Origin: Deltaproteobacteria bacterium
GTDB lineage: Bacteria > Bdellovibrionota > UBA2394
Assembly: GCA_017302715.1 (NCBI GenBank)
Contig: JAFLCD010000005.1
Location: 113,976 to 177,975 of the forward strand
Length of the DNA: 64,000 nt
Reading direction: 5' to 3'
Shown: piece by piece, positions 45,854 to 53,248 of the stretch
Position numbering within the stretch: position 1 is the stretch's first letter
How the letters are laid out: every line of letters starts with the position of its first letter
Program-made: the position numbers and the translations under genes
The notes under the pieces: model-generated
What the model was told of the DNA's origin: nothing
Databases searched by the model: none
The model's input: only the letters and a program-made list of their open reading frames with translations

Positions 45854-47511
45854 GAGAAGGCTCCTTTTTTGAATGTATCAATACCGATGAGTTTTTTAAG
45901 CAGCCAAAAAACACTTAAGACGACACTGATGAGAATCAAACAAAGCACGGCAGCCGCACTAAATCTTAAAATCTCCGTCTGCGCAAGAATGAGAACCGTC
46001 ATATGGTTCCAGCGCGCAGAGACTAAGAAAATCACGGCGCTCACGGCCGTCATACAGTGCACAAAAACATAAGCCATCGCCGCAAAACTTGCAGGCTTAA
46101 TCAGCGGCAAGGTAATCTCCCGAAAAACTTTAGCGGTGTTTGCGCCTAAATTGGTTGCCGCTTCTTCAATTGATTTATCAATTTGCATCAGCGAAGCCTT
46201 AGCCGATTCAATTCCTACGGGCATATTCCTAAAGACAAAAGATAAAATAATAATCGTTGCAGTTCCGGTGAGTAAAAGCGGCTCGCGATTAAACGCAAGA
46301 ACGTATCCAATTCCCACAGCGGTTCCAGGAAGAGAAAAAGGAATCATCGCGATTACGTCCAAGACTCTTCGGCCCATAAATCTTTTTCGTACGATCAAAA
46401 ACGCAATAAACAAGCCAAGGCCGCCCGCAATCGGAGTCGCAATCGCCGAAACAAAAATTGTATCCATGATTGTTTTCCAGCCCACATCAAAAACATATCT
46501 AAAATTTTCGAGTGAGAACGAGTAATCGATTCCCCAAGCTTTTGTGAAGCAACCTGCGAGAACTGTAAAATAAAGAATTAAAATAAAAGCCGAGATCGAA
46601 TAGGCCAGGAGTCCAAGAAAATATCTCATCGGCTTAGTGGTAAGATCCCCACCTTTTCGAAGTGGCTTGCCGGTTACGGTGACGAAAGATTTCTTTTTTA
46701 AATAAAATTTCTGAAGAGCATAAACCGCGAGACATGGAACAAGTAAAAAATTAGAAAGTGCCGCCCCTAGTTCAAGATTTCCCATTCCGGTGAACTGCAA
46801 ATAAGCTTGAACCGAAAGCACGTCAAATTTTCCGGCGAGAATCATCGGATTTGCAAAATCAGCGAGCGAGCCTACAAAAACTAAAAGCCAAGCGGAGATA
46901 ATTCCAGGAATGGCAAGTGGTAAGGTCACATCTAAAAAAGTGCGAAAGCGAGAAGCGCCTAAATCTAAAGCGGCATCCTCGGTGGCACTATCGATACCCT
47001 GTAAAATTCCACTCAAGGTGAGGTAGGCCAAAGGAAACATCGAGCAAGTTTGAACAAGAACTAAACCTTGTAGCCCGTAAATCGAAAAACTTTCGAAGTG
47101 AAAAAGATGATTGGATACAAATCCATTTTTTCCAAAGAGTAAGATCACTGAAAGAGTAAGCATGAATGGAGGCGAAATAATGGGCAGCGTCGACATGAAC
47201 TGCAGAAATGTTTTTCCAGCAATTTGAGTACGCGTAAGTAAAAATGCAAAAATAAATCCAATGATAGTGGCAAAGGTGGCGGTAAAGCATCCAAGCACCA
47301 CAGAATTGACGAGTGCCTTTTGCAGATAGGCTTTCTCAAAGATCGCCGCATACGAAGCCAGCGACCATTCCCCCCCTTTGGTAAGTGACAGTTTGAGTGT
47401 CATCGATATGGGATAGAGAATAAAAATGCTCAATAAAATAAGTAAAAGAATGACGGAGCAAAAAACGAAAGGATCTTTTTTATAAGAAGCTATGGAAGAT
47501 TTTATAGGCAT
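45850..47511 (-). CDS. ABC transporter fused permease (FbpB/PhnU-type, two BPD_transp_1 domains)
   Basis: 553 residues with about twelve membrane helices, a duplicated permease. The two EAA loops are seen: EDAALDLGASRFRTFLDVTLP near residue 178, and EEAATNLGANTAKVFREITLP near 460, which contact the ATPase. Fused permeases of this size are typical of ferric-iron (FbpB/SfuB) and 2-aminoethylphosphonate importers. It lies between the ATPase gene (ATGA overlap) and the binding-protein gene (20 bases). Confidence 0.85.
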   Translation of the reverse strand: MPIKSSIASYKKDPFVFCSVILLLILLSIFILYPISMTLKLSLTKGGEWSLASYAAIFEKAYLQKALVNSVVLGCFTATFATIIGFIFAFLLTRTQIAGKTFLQFMSTLPIISPPFMLTLSVILLFGKNGFVSNHLFHFESFSIYGLQGLVLVQTCSMFPLAYLTLSGILQGIDSATEDAALDLGASRFRTFLDVTLPLAIPGIISAWLLVFVGSLADFANPMILAGKFDVLSVQAYLQFTGMGNLELGAALSNFLLVPCLAVYALQKFYLKKKSFVTVTGKPLRKGGDLTTKPMRYFLGLLAYSISAFILILYFTVLAGCFTKAWGIDYSFSLENFRYVFDVGWKTIMDTIFVSAIATPIAGGLGLFIAFLIVRKRFMGRRVLDVIAMIPFSLPGTAVGIGYVLAFNREPLLLTGTATIIILSFVFRNMPVGIESAKASLMQIDKSIEEAATNLGANTAKVFREITLPLIKPASFAAMAYVFVHCMTAVSAVIFLVSARWNHMTVLILAQTEILRFSAAAVLCLILISVVLSVFWLLKKLIGIDTFKKGAFS

Positions 47512-47531
47512 TTCAAATGGTCGAAACCAAA

Positions 47532-48542
47532 CTATCCATTAATTCTGTCGTTCCACAAATCGATTAAGCGTTGTCTGTTTTTTCCTGCCCAATCCACATC
47601 GGTATCGATGAGTTTTAAAGTCACCGGCAAAAGAACTTCAGGCTTCACTTGAGTTTCTTTGGTTTTTACCAATGGGGCATTAAAATTATCTGCAAGAATT
47701 TGAGAAGCAGCGGGAGAGTAAAGCCAGTCGTAAAGTTTTTGAGCGAGCTCCGTTTGTTTTCCACCTTTGATCAATGAAACCGCTGCGACTTCGTAGCCCG
47801 TTCCATCTTTTGGATAAATCAATTGAAGTGGAGCTTTGGATTCGTAGATCAATCTAAAAATATCTTGAGTGTATCCGACGGCTACAGCACTTTCACCAAG
47901 CGCTGCATTTTTTATCGGAGCGGCACCAGAGCGAGTGTACTGCGAAATATTTTTGTGCAAATTCTTCATATAATTAAATGCGTCTTGTTCGCCGAATTTT
48001 GTAATTAGAGTGGTCATGACATTATAAGAAGTTCCGGAAGTTCCAGGATTTGGAATTTGAATATGATTTTTCCATTTAGGATCGGTGAGATCTGCCCAAG
48101 TTTCGGGAGCCGTCAGTCCAAGTTTTTTTAACTGATCGGTATTTGCGACAAAGGCGAGAATTCCTAAATAAAGTCCGCTCCAATAATTTTCTTTGTCTTT
48201 ATATTTAGCATTCAAAGTTGAAGTGGCAGGAGAATGATAGGGAATCGTTAATCCTTTATCGCGAGCTTCGGCGTGACTTCCCGCTGGGCCACCCACCCAA
48301 ATAGAACCTTGAGGATTATTTTTTTCGGCTTCGATTCGAGCGCCAGCTTCACCTGTGGATAATCTGACAAATTCAGTTTTGATTTTGGTTTCTTCTTCGA
48401 AAGCTTTGATAAGCGCTTTCGCTGTGACTTCTTCAAGCGAAGTGTAGACGAAGAGACTGTTCGAATTTGAAGATTTACAGCCGCCAAGAAATAAGAAACC
48501 TAGTGCCACCACCGCGTAGGTCAAAACTGAGTGTTTTTTCAT
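47532..48542 (-). CDS. ABC transporter substrate-binding lipoprotein (ferric iron or 2-aminoethylphosphonate type)
   Basis: 336 residues; lipobox LGFLFLGGC (Cys22). The mature protein is a type II periplasmic binding protein: SLFVYTSLEEVTAKALIKAFE at the start, ENYWSGLYLGILAF, NPGTSGTSYNVMTTLI, VAVGYTQDIFRLI, and PKDGTGYEVAAVSLIKGG near the hinge. The family covers Fe(III) and phosphonate binders; the double Tyr that holds iron in FbpA is not seen at the expected place, so iron is not certain. It is the first gene of the three-gene operon. Confidence 0.8.
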   Translation of the reverse strand: MKKHSVLTYAVVALGFLFLGGCKSSNSNSLFVYTSLEEVTAKALIKAFEEETKIKTEFVRLSTGEAGARIEAEKNNPQGSIWVGGPAGSHAEARDKGLTIPYHSPATSTLNAKYKDKENYWSGLYLGILAFVANTDQLKKLGLTAPETWADLTDPKWKNHIQIPNPGTSGTSYNVMTTLITKFGEQDAFNYMKNLHKNISQYTRSGAAPIKNAALGESAVAVGYTQDIFRLIYESKAPLQLIYPKDGTGYEVAAVSLIKGGKQTELAQKLYDWLYSPAASQILADNFNAPLVKTKETQVKPEVLLPVTLKLIDTDVDWAGKNRQRLIDLWNDRING

Positions 48543-48565
48543 ATGCTTATTGCTACAAAAGCTCG

Positions 48566-48584
48566 AAAGGCCTGTTAAGCCTTT
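48566..48584 (-). terminator. Weak hairpin between queE and the binding-protein gene
   Basis: AAAGGC and GCCTTT (48566-48571 and 48579-48584) can pair around a 7-base loop, in the 62-base gap after queE and before the ABC binding-protein gene on the same strand. On the minus strand the following bases include TTT but no long T-run, so it may end the que operon weakly. Low support. Confidence 0.3.
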
Positions 48585-48604
48585 TTATCTAAAGCTCTTT
48601 GTAA

Positions 48605-49249
48605 TTAACGAATTTTCCAGGATTTATGCATTTGGATCGAGAGCCGCCACTGTGGATTTTCTTTAACCAGGCGAATACACCATTCTAAGTTTCTTTGAGG
48701 AAGATTTTCGGCCTCGAAAGCGGGGCTAATCAAATAATGATCGGCTTTTACGACGGGCTTGGGGATTCCCATGCCATAAGCTCGAACATATTTTAGTTCA
48801 TTTGCTGTCTTTTGGCGGATCGTATGTTCGGCCGTTTTAGGAGAAACTGTGATCCAGTCGATTTTTGGGCTGATTTCTTTGGTGCCGTTAGTCTCGATCG
48901 CAATTTTATAACCTTCGCCGTGGAGGCGATCGATAAGAGCATCATCTATTTGTAAGCTCGGCTCGCCCCCTGTTAAAATTACCCATTCGGCTTGAGTGGC
49001 CGTCGCTTTTAATTCGCTCACTATTTGGTCGAGAGAAAGTTTTCGACCCGAGGTAAATTCAGTATCGCAGTCGAAGCCTTCGTCTTCTTTGTTGCAGGTT
49101 AAATTGCAGCCTGAAAATCTTAAAAATAAATTCGCAGTGCCAGCGCGCATTCCTTCGCCTTGAAGAGAAAAAAACCATTCGTTGATTTGATAAGCTTTTT
49201 GAGACGCTTCTATGTTTCGATCGGAGTGAATGCTTGAAATTTTATTCAT
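48605..49249 (-). CDS. queE: 7-carboxy-7-deazaguanine synthase (QueE)
   Basis: 214 residues, radical SAM. Seen: NEWFFSLQGEGMRAGTANLFLRF, CNLTCN with a third Cys in GFDCDTEF (Cys48, Cys52, Cys61), LILTGGEPSLQ-like VILTGGEPSLQIDD, IETNGTKEI and WITVSPKT. QueE rearranges 6-carboxytetrahydropterin to 7-carboxy-7-deazaguanine. The cluster motif is CX3CX8C, not the usual CX3CX2C, so the loop is longer. It is last in the queC-queD-queE block, with ATGA overlap. Confidence 0.93.
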   Translation of the reverse strand: MNKISSIHSDRNIEASQKAYQINEWFFSLQGEGMRAGTANLFLRFSGCNLTCNKEDEGFDCDTEFTSGRKLSLDQIVSELKATATQAEWVILTGGEPSLQIDDALIDRLHGEGYKIAIETNGTKEISPKIDWITVSPKTAEHTIRQKTANELKYVRAYGMGIPKPVVKADHYLISPAFEAENLPQRNLEWCIRLVKENPQWRLSIQMHKSWKIR

Positions 49250-49614
49250 GGTCGATATTCCACACGCGAAGTGCAGGTTTCATCAATGATCACGGCTGTC
49301 AACATAGGCAACTGCGGTTTAACTTTATTGAAAATCCATTGAGCAATGATTTCGGCAGTTGGATTTTCTAATCCTAAACTTTCATTGAGATGCCAGTGAT
49401 CTAAATGATTTTCTAAAAGAGGTTGAATGGCTTTTTTCATATCCGAAAAATCAATCGCCATTCCTTTGCTGGATCCAGATTCTTGCAAACCGACTGCTTC
49501 ACAAATCAAGCGTCCCGACCAAGAATGTCCGTGAAGACGTTTGCAGTTTCCTTGATGATGAGGAAGCTGATGACTTGCTTCAAAACGAAATTCTTTTTCG
49601 AGCTTCCAGCTCAT
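49246..49614 (-). CDS. queD: 6-carboxytetrahydropterin synthase (QueD)
   Basis: 122 residues, full length. FEASHQLPHHQGNCKRLHGHSW carries the Zn ligands (His15, His28, His30) and the catalytic Cys24, followed by GMAIDFSDMKKAIQPLLENHLDHWHLNE and NPTAEIIAQWI. It turns dihydroneopterin triphosphate into 6-carboxytetrahydropterin for queuosine. Both ends overlap its neighbours by 4 bases. Confidence 0.95.
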   Translation of the reverse strand: MSWKLEKEFRFEASHQLPHHQGNCKRLHGHSWSGRLICEAVGLQESGSSKGMAIDFSDMKKAIQPLLENHLDHWHLNESLGLENPTAEIIAQWIFNKVKPQLPMLTAVIIDETCTSRVEYRP

Positions 49615-50297
49615 AAATTAACAGCTTTAAAAAATTTCTCAGAAAAATTCGAGTAGAGTGTGGGGTCTTTTACATTCGCCAATTGAAAAGCTTCTTTTCT
49701 TTCGACACAAGTTCCGCATTTTCCGCAGTGAAAATCTTCGCCTTTGTAGCAACTCCAAGTGAGTTCAAAAGGAATTTTAAGTTGATCACCGCGTTTTACA
49801 ATTTCAGCTTTTGAAGAATTTAAAAATGGAGTGATCAAATCAATCTTATGCCAATCGCAAAGAGCGGCGGCTTGTTTCATCGCTTCAACAAATTCAGGTC
49901 GGCAATCTGGATAAATCACATGATCACCTGCGTGTGCGGCGTACGCGACGGCATTAAATTTCATGCTGACGGCATAACCAATCGCGACCGAAAGCATAAT
50001 CATATTTCGATTGGGCACGACGGTCTGCTTCATCGAGTCTTCGGTGTAGTGACCTTCGGGAACAGGAAGATCGCCGGTTTGAGAATTTCCAGTTAAAAAA
50101 TATTTCAAATTTGAAAGATCTGTAATTTCAAAAGGGACCTCAGCAAATTCTGCAATTTCTTTTGCAGCCTCAAGTTCGCGCGAATGTCTTTGTCCATAGT
50201 GAACGCCGAGTCCACGAACGTCGTGACCATCAGCCAATAAATCAAAAAGCGCTACGGTAGAATCCAATCCACCGCTCATCAGTAAAAGTGTTTTCAT
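49611..50297 (-). CDS. queC: 7-cyano-7-deazaguanine synthase (QueC)
   Basis: 228 residues. PP-loop LLMSGGLDSTVAL (Ser8-Thr14), GVHYGQRHSRELEAAKEIA, VVPNRNMIMLSVAIGYA, and the Zn site CYKGEDFHCGKCGTC. It makes preQ0 from carboxydeazaguanine with ATP and ammonia. It starts the que trio after the nfu gene by 18 bases; no preQ1 riboswitch could fit there. Confidence 0.95.
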   Translation of the reverse strand: MKTLLLMSGGLDSTVALFDLLADGHDVRGLGVHYGQRHSRELEAAKEIAEFAEVPFEITDLSNLKYFLTGNSQTGDLPVPEGHYTEDSMKQTVVPNRNMIMLSVAIGYAVSMKFNAVAYAAHAGDHVIYPDCRPEFVEAMKQAAALCDWHKIDLITPFLNSSKAEIVKRGDQLKIPFELTWSCYKGEDFHCGKCGTCVERKEAFQLANVKDPTLYSNFSEKFFKAVNL

Positions 50298-50315
50298 TTA
50301 AGACTCCATCAAAAA

Positions 50316-50888
50316 TTAAACAGGAATAACTTCTTGAATTTCAGGAATTGCATCCTTAAGGCGAGTTTCAACTCCCATTTTTAAAGTCATCATCGACGAA
50401 GGACAGCCCGCACATGAACCCTGCATTCGCAAGTACACGAATCCATCTTCGTATTTTTCAAAACTGATATCGCCACCATCCATTGCCACGGCTGGACGAA
50501 TTTCAGCATCCAAAATTTCTATGATCTTTTTTTCAATTTCAGTCTTCGCCATTCCACCTGATGTGGCTGAATCTTGGGGAAGAACAATTTGTCGTCCGCT
50601 CAATAAAAAATTTCGAATCGTTTCGATGATGCCTTGATTCAAAGTTTCAAGCTCACTCTGATCTTTCACGGTCACCGTGACGAAATCTTTTCCGATCATC
50701 ACTGCAGAAATTTTTGAATTCTGAAAAAGCTCTTCGGCGAGCAGTGATTTTCCTTTTGCGGCTTCGAGTGAAACAAAGTTCGCAGCTCCCGAAGGCAACA
50801 ATGTCATATTAGTTGCGTACTTAAGAGTGTCGGGATTGGGGGTAAATTCTAGGTTAACGCTGATGTCATTTTGGGCGGCTGTTTGCAT
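50316..50888 (-). CDS. Nfu-type iron-sulfur scaffold protein
   Basis: 190 residues with an N-terminal Nfu_N domain (LEFTPNPDTLKYATN, about residues 13-100) and a C-terminal NifU-like domain with the cluster-binding MQGSCAGCPSSMMTLKMG. It delivers Fe-S clusters to target proteins, possibly QueE in the same operon. The first 40 bases overlap the 3' end of the upstream glycosyltransferase gene, unusually long but required since the domain begins 12 residues after the ATG. Confidence 0.88.
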   Translation of the reverse strand: MQTAAQNDISVNLEFTPNPDTLKYATNMTLLPSGAANFVSLEAAKGKSLLAEELFQNSKISAVMIGKDFVTVTVKDQSELETLNQGIIETIRNFLLSGRQIVLPQDSATSGGMAKTEIEKKIIEILDAEIRPAVAMDGGDISFEKYEDGFVYLRMQGSCAGCPSSMMTLKMGVETRLKDAIPEIQEVIPV

Positions 50889-52072
50889 ATAAAGGCCTTA
50901 TAGCCCATAGGTTCGGCGAGGTACAGGGCCTCCAAATACGAAATCGACGGCCTATGGAGGTCTCTAAAACAATGTAGAAATTTCAAAGTCTTAAAGCCGT
51001 CAAACCAGGCTCTTAAATGCTCTCTATTAATAGGAGGAGAATGGGGCTTTAGAGGAAGGCGTCTTAAGGCCTCGAAAAGCCCTAATTGCTCGGCCACCTC
51101 AATACATTGACTGCCGATGGGGGCCTGATTTTCAAGCCGACTTTTAAGATCTTCGATCGAGATATTTTGCTCGCATAAGGCAAGTTCTTGGAGCCAAACT
51201 TTGAGACCTAAAAAAATTTCTGGATGATAGAAGCAAAATTCTTTTTTATCCTGCCAAGTTTCTAGAATTTTTTGGATACCGGCACCGGTTCCAAAAGGAA
51301 CTCGATCAGAAGCACGACCAGAAATACAAATGGGAGAAGTCGAAGAAATTTCAATTCTGCCGACTTTGGCCAACTTATTTAAAACATAAAAATCTTCACC
51401 GGCCTCGACTTTTGGAAATCCGCGAACTTCAGCGTATTTTTCATAATGAATTCCTATCGTGCTGCCCACGGAATGAAAAGCATAGGAAGAATTGGCAAAG
51501 TTTAATCCCCAGAGATAGTAGTACAAACTTTCTTCGTAAACAGAAAGCGCGTCTTGGATGTGCGAGTTTTCGGGCTGATGAAAAAAAGAATAATGAAAAG
51601 CGCTCGTAGATTTTGAAAAATTTGGATCTTCAAAATAATCTGACGGCAAAAGAACATCGGCATCCGAACATCTAATCCATGGCGAAAGTATTTTATTCTC
51701 GACTATCAATTGAAGCGCAAGATCACAGCCAATTTTTCGAGCGAGCCCCACGCCCTCTTTGTCTGAAAATATATTTTTACCAGTTGCTCGATCCACAATG
51801 AAAAGCTGAAATTCAGAAAAAAGGGACGCTTCTAATTTATTTAATATTTTTTGATGAAAATCTTGCTCACTTTCTTTTCCGTTTAGGACGAGAATGCATA
51901 AAATACTTCTATTCTTCGAGGCGAGTTTTAAGGATGAGAGAAATTGAAAAAGATATTCATCTTCTCTGTGCGCCGGCACAACTACGCAAGCATCAAATTT
52001 TTTCGAGATGGCCTTTGAAAAAGAGACTTCTTTCTCGGCGTAATTTTTCAAATATTTTGAAATGGCGTTCAT
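50849..52072 (-). CDS. Glycosyltransferase family 2-like protein
   Basis: 407 residues. ACVVVPAHREDEYLFQFLSSL at the N-terminus and WIRCSDADVLLPSDYFED (DxD) show a GT-A fold; VEAGEDFYVLNKLAKVGRIE, with GED, resembles the acceptor-side motif. The last 120 residues have no recognised domain. It sits between miaE and nfu in a housekeeping operon, so it may act on a different molecule from the polysaccharide cluster enzymes. Confidence 0.7.
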   Translation of the reverse strand: MNAISKYLKNYAEKEVSFSKAISKKFDACVVVPAHREDEYLFQFLSSLKLASKNRSILCILVLNGKESEQDFHQKILNKLEASLFSEFQLFIVDRATGKNIFSDKEGVGLARKIGCDLALQLIVENKILSPWIRCSDADVLLPSDYFEDPNFSKSTSAFHYSFFHQPENSHIQDALSVYEESLYYYLWGLNFANSSYAFHSVGSTIGIHYEKYAEVRGFPKVEAGEDFYVLNKLAKVGRIEISSTSPICISGRASDRVPFGTGAGIQKILETWQDKKEFCFYHPEIFLGLKVWLQELALCEQNISIEDLKSRLENQAPIGSQCIEVAEQLGLFEALRRLPLKPHSPPINREHLRAWFDGFKTLKFLHCFRDLHRPSISYLEALYLAEPMGYKAFICKQPPKMTSALT

Positions 52073-52073
52073 T

Positions 52074-52682
52074 TTAATGAACAGCGGGTCTTAAAGGTAA
52101 ACTTTTAATCACTTCGGCTTCGACTTGAAGTAATTCGTGTAAGCGTGCGTAAACCTTTTCTTCGTTAAAATATTTTAAAGATATTTGAATAAAAAGTTCG
52201 TGATGCTCGGTCTCTGCGAGCGAAATTTTTTCATAAAAAGTTTTCAATTCGCCTGGCTCCAAGGCCTCCGCCATCATCGAAAATCTCTCATGCCCTCTAG
52301 CTTCGACGATTCCGCAAACGAGCAAACGATCTAAAAAATGTTCTTCACGGCCATTTCTTACTTTTGAAAGAAGGGCGTTGATATAAATATTTTTTTCGTC
52401 AGATGCTAAATTCAATCCTCGTTTCAACACCCATTTGCAAACTTGGTGAAAGTGATAGAGCTCTTCGCGAGCAAATCGAATCATGGCTTCAATAAGATAA
52501 GGTTTATCTGGATAGCGAACGACAAATTGCATTCCCATCGCTGAAGCTTTGCGTTCGCAAGCGGCGTGATCGACAATAAATAAATCAAAATTTTTAACGG
52601 CGATTTCTTTCCATTCTGATGGAGTTGTATAAAGCAATTCTATTTTCTGAGCCGCAGTTTCGATTTTTCTTAAATTTTGCAT
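52074..52682 (-). CDS. miaE: tRNA-(ms2io6A)-hydroxylase (MiaE)
   Basis: 202 residues, four-helix ferritin-like diiron protein. Expected Glu/His ligands occur in HAACERKASAMG, RFAREELYHFHQV, VEARGHERFSMMAE and LAETEHHELFIQI. MiaE hydroxylates ms2i6A at tRNA position 37, which ties in with the queuosine genes downstream (anticodon-loop modification). A terminator hairpin ends eleven bases before the ATG, whose only ribosome site is GGATAA directly after the T-run. Confidence 0.88.
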   Translation of the reverse strand: MQNLRKIETAAQKIELLYTTPSEWKEIAVKNFDLFIVDHAACERKASAMGMQFVVRYPDKPYLIEAMIRFAREELYHFHQVCKWVLKRGLNLASDEKNIYINALLSKVRNGREEHFLDRLLVCGIVEARGHERFSMMAEALEPGELKTFYEKISLAETEHHELFIQISLKYFNEEKVYARLHELLQVEAEVIKSLPLRPAVH

Positions 52683-52693
52683 TTCTGTTATCC

Positions 52694-52726
52694 AAAAAAA
52701 AAGGGGCTAACTTTGCAGTTAGCCCC
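52694..52726 (-). terminator. Rho-independent terminator/attenuator before miaE
   Basis: On the minus strand GGGGCTAACT (52726-52717) pairs perfectly with AGTTAGCCCC (52712-52703) around a 4-base loop, followed by nine T (52702-52694): a 10-bp stem and a T-run. It ends the small exported-protein gene 52754-53098. Because miaE starts eleven bases later with no space for a promoter between, it may also act as an attenuator for the miaE operon. Confidence 0.92.
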
Positions 52727-52753
52727 AAATCGTTTTAACAACTTAGCTCAAAA

Positions 52754-53098
52754 TTATTTATGAGCAGGAGCTGCTGGTGCAGCTGGAGTTGTAGTAGTCG
52801 TGGTGGTGGTTGTACCAGTACCGGTAGTAGCACCTTTTCCAGCGCCAGTGATTCCGTTAACGGTTGAAGCTACAGTTGCTTCGTTAATATGAGCGCCATC
52901 TTTAGCGGTCAAAGTAACAGCACCAGTTTTTGCATCAACTTTAGCAGAAGCAACGCCAGGAAGTTTGTTCAAAGCAGCTTCGATAGAAGTTGCGTTTGTT
53001 CCATTGATTCCTAAGAAGTTAAAGGTCGAGCTTGTTCCAGCAGCAAATGCAACGCCTGCAAATAAAACTGCAGCTAATGTAAAAGATCCAAATTTCAT
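52754..53098 (-). CDS. Small exported Thr/Ala-rich protein (HMA-fold-like core)
   Basis: 114 residues. Signal peptide MKFGSFTLAAVLFAGVAFA then AGTSS; a core of about 55 residues (ATSIEAALNKLPGVASAKVDAKTG and VTLTAKDGAHIN) that has the beta-alpha-beta rhythm and 'LxxLpGVxxxxVd' of heavy-metal-associated domains, but without the CxxC metal site; a low-complexity tail with nine Thr in a row and APAAPAHK. GGAGAA precedes the ATG. Likely secreted or periplasmic; function unknown. Confidence 0.7.
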   Translation of the reverse strand: MKFGSFTLAAVLFAGVAFAAGTSSTFNFLGINGTNATSIEAALNKLPGVASAKVDAKTGAVTLTAKDGAHINEATVASTVNGITGAGKGATTGTGTTTTTTTTTPAAPAAPAHK

Positions 53099-53125
53099 AT
53101 GTTCTCCAAAAAAATATTTTTAATA

Positions 53126-53150
53126 ACTGATGCGATTTTATCGAATCAGT
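53126..53150. promoter_or_regulatory. Inverted repeat in leader of the small exported-protein gene
   Basis: ACTGATGCGAT and ATCGAATCAGT form 11-base arms with one mismatch around TTT. On the minus strand the hairpin is followed by an A/T-rich run ending TTTTTTT just before GGAGAA, so it could act as an attenuator or as a dimeric operator. It shares three bases with the next repeat (53148-53150), so both cannot form fully at once. Confidence 0.5.
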
Positions 53151-53172
53151 TCCGGCTACCACAGCCGGAACT
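53148..53172. promoter_or_regulatory. GC-rich inverted repeat upstream of the small exported-protein gene
   Basis: AGTTCCGGCT and AGCCGGAACT are perfect 10-base arms with a 5-base loop, in the 150-base gap between divergent genes at 53098 and 53249. It lacks a T-run on either side, so it looks like a stable leader hairpin or protein-binding site more than a terminator. Confidence 0.5.
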
Positions 53173-53248
53173 CAAAAAGATAATAGAGCGATTTTCGTTT
53201 GTAAGCATATTTTTGGACTAAATATTTTAAAATCGGTAATTTTCAAGA

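Noticed and set aside
46136..46525. 129-codon plus-strand frame within the permease gene
   Set aside because: It is antisense to conserved permease helices; its length is explained by the codon pattern of hydrophobic repeats.
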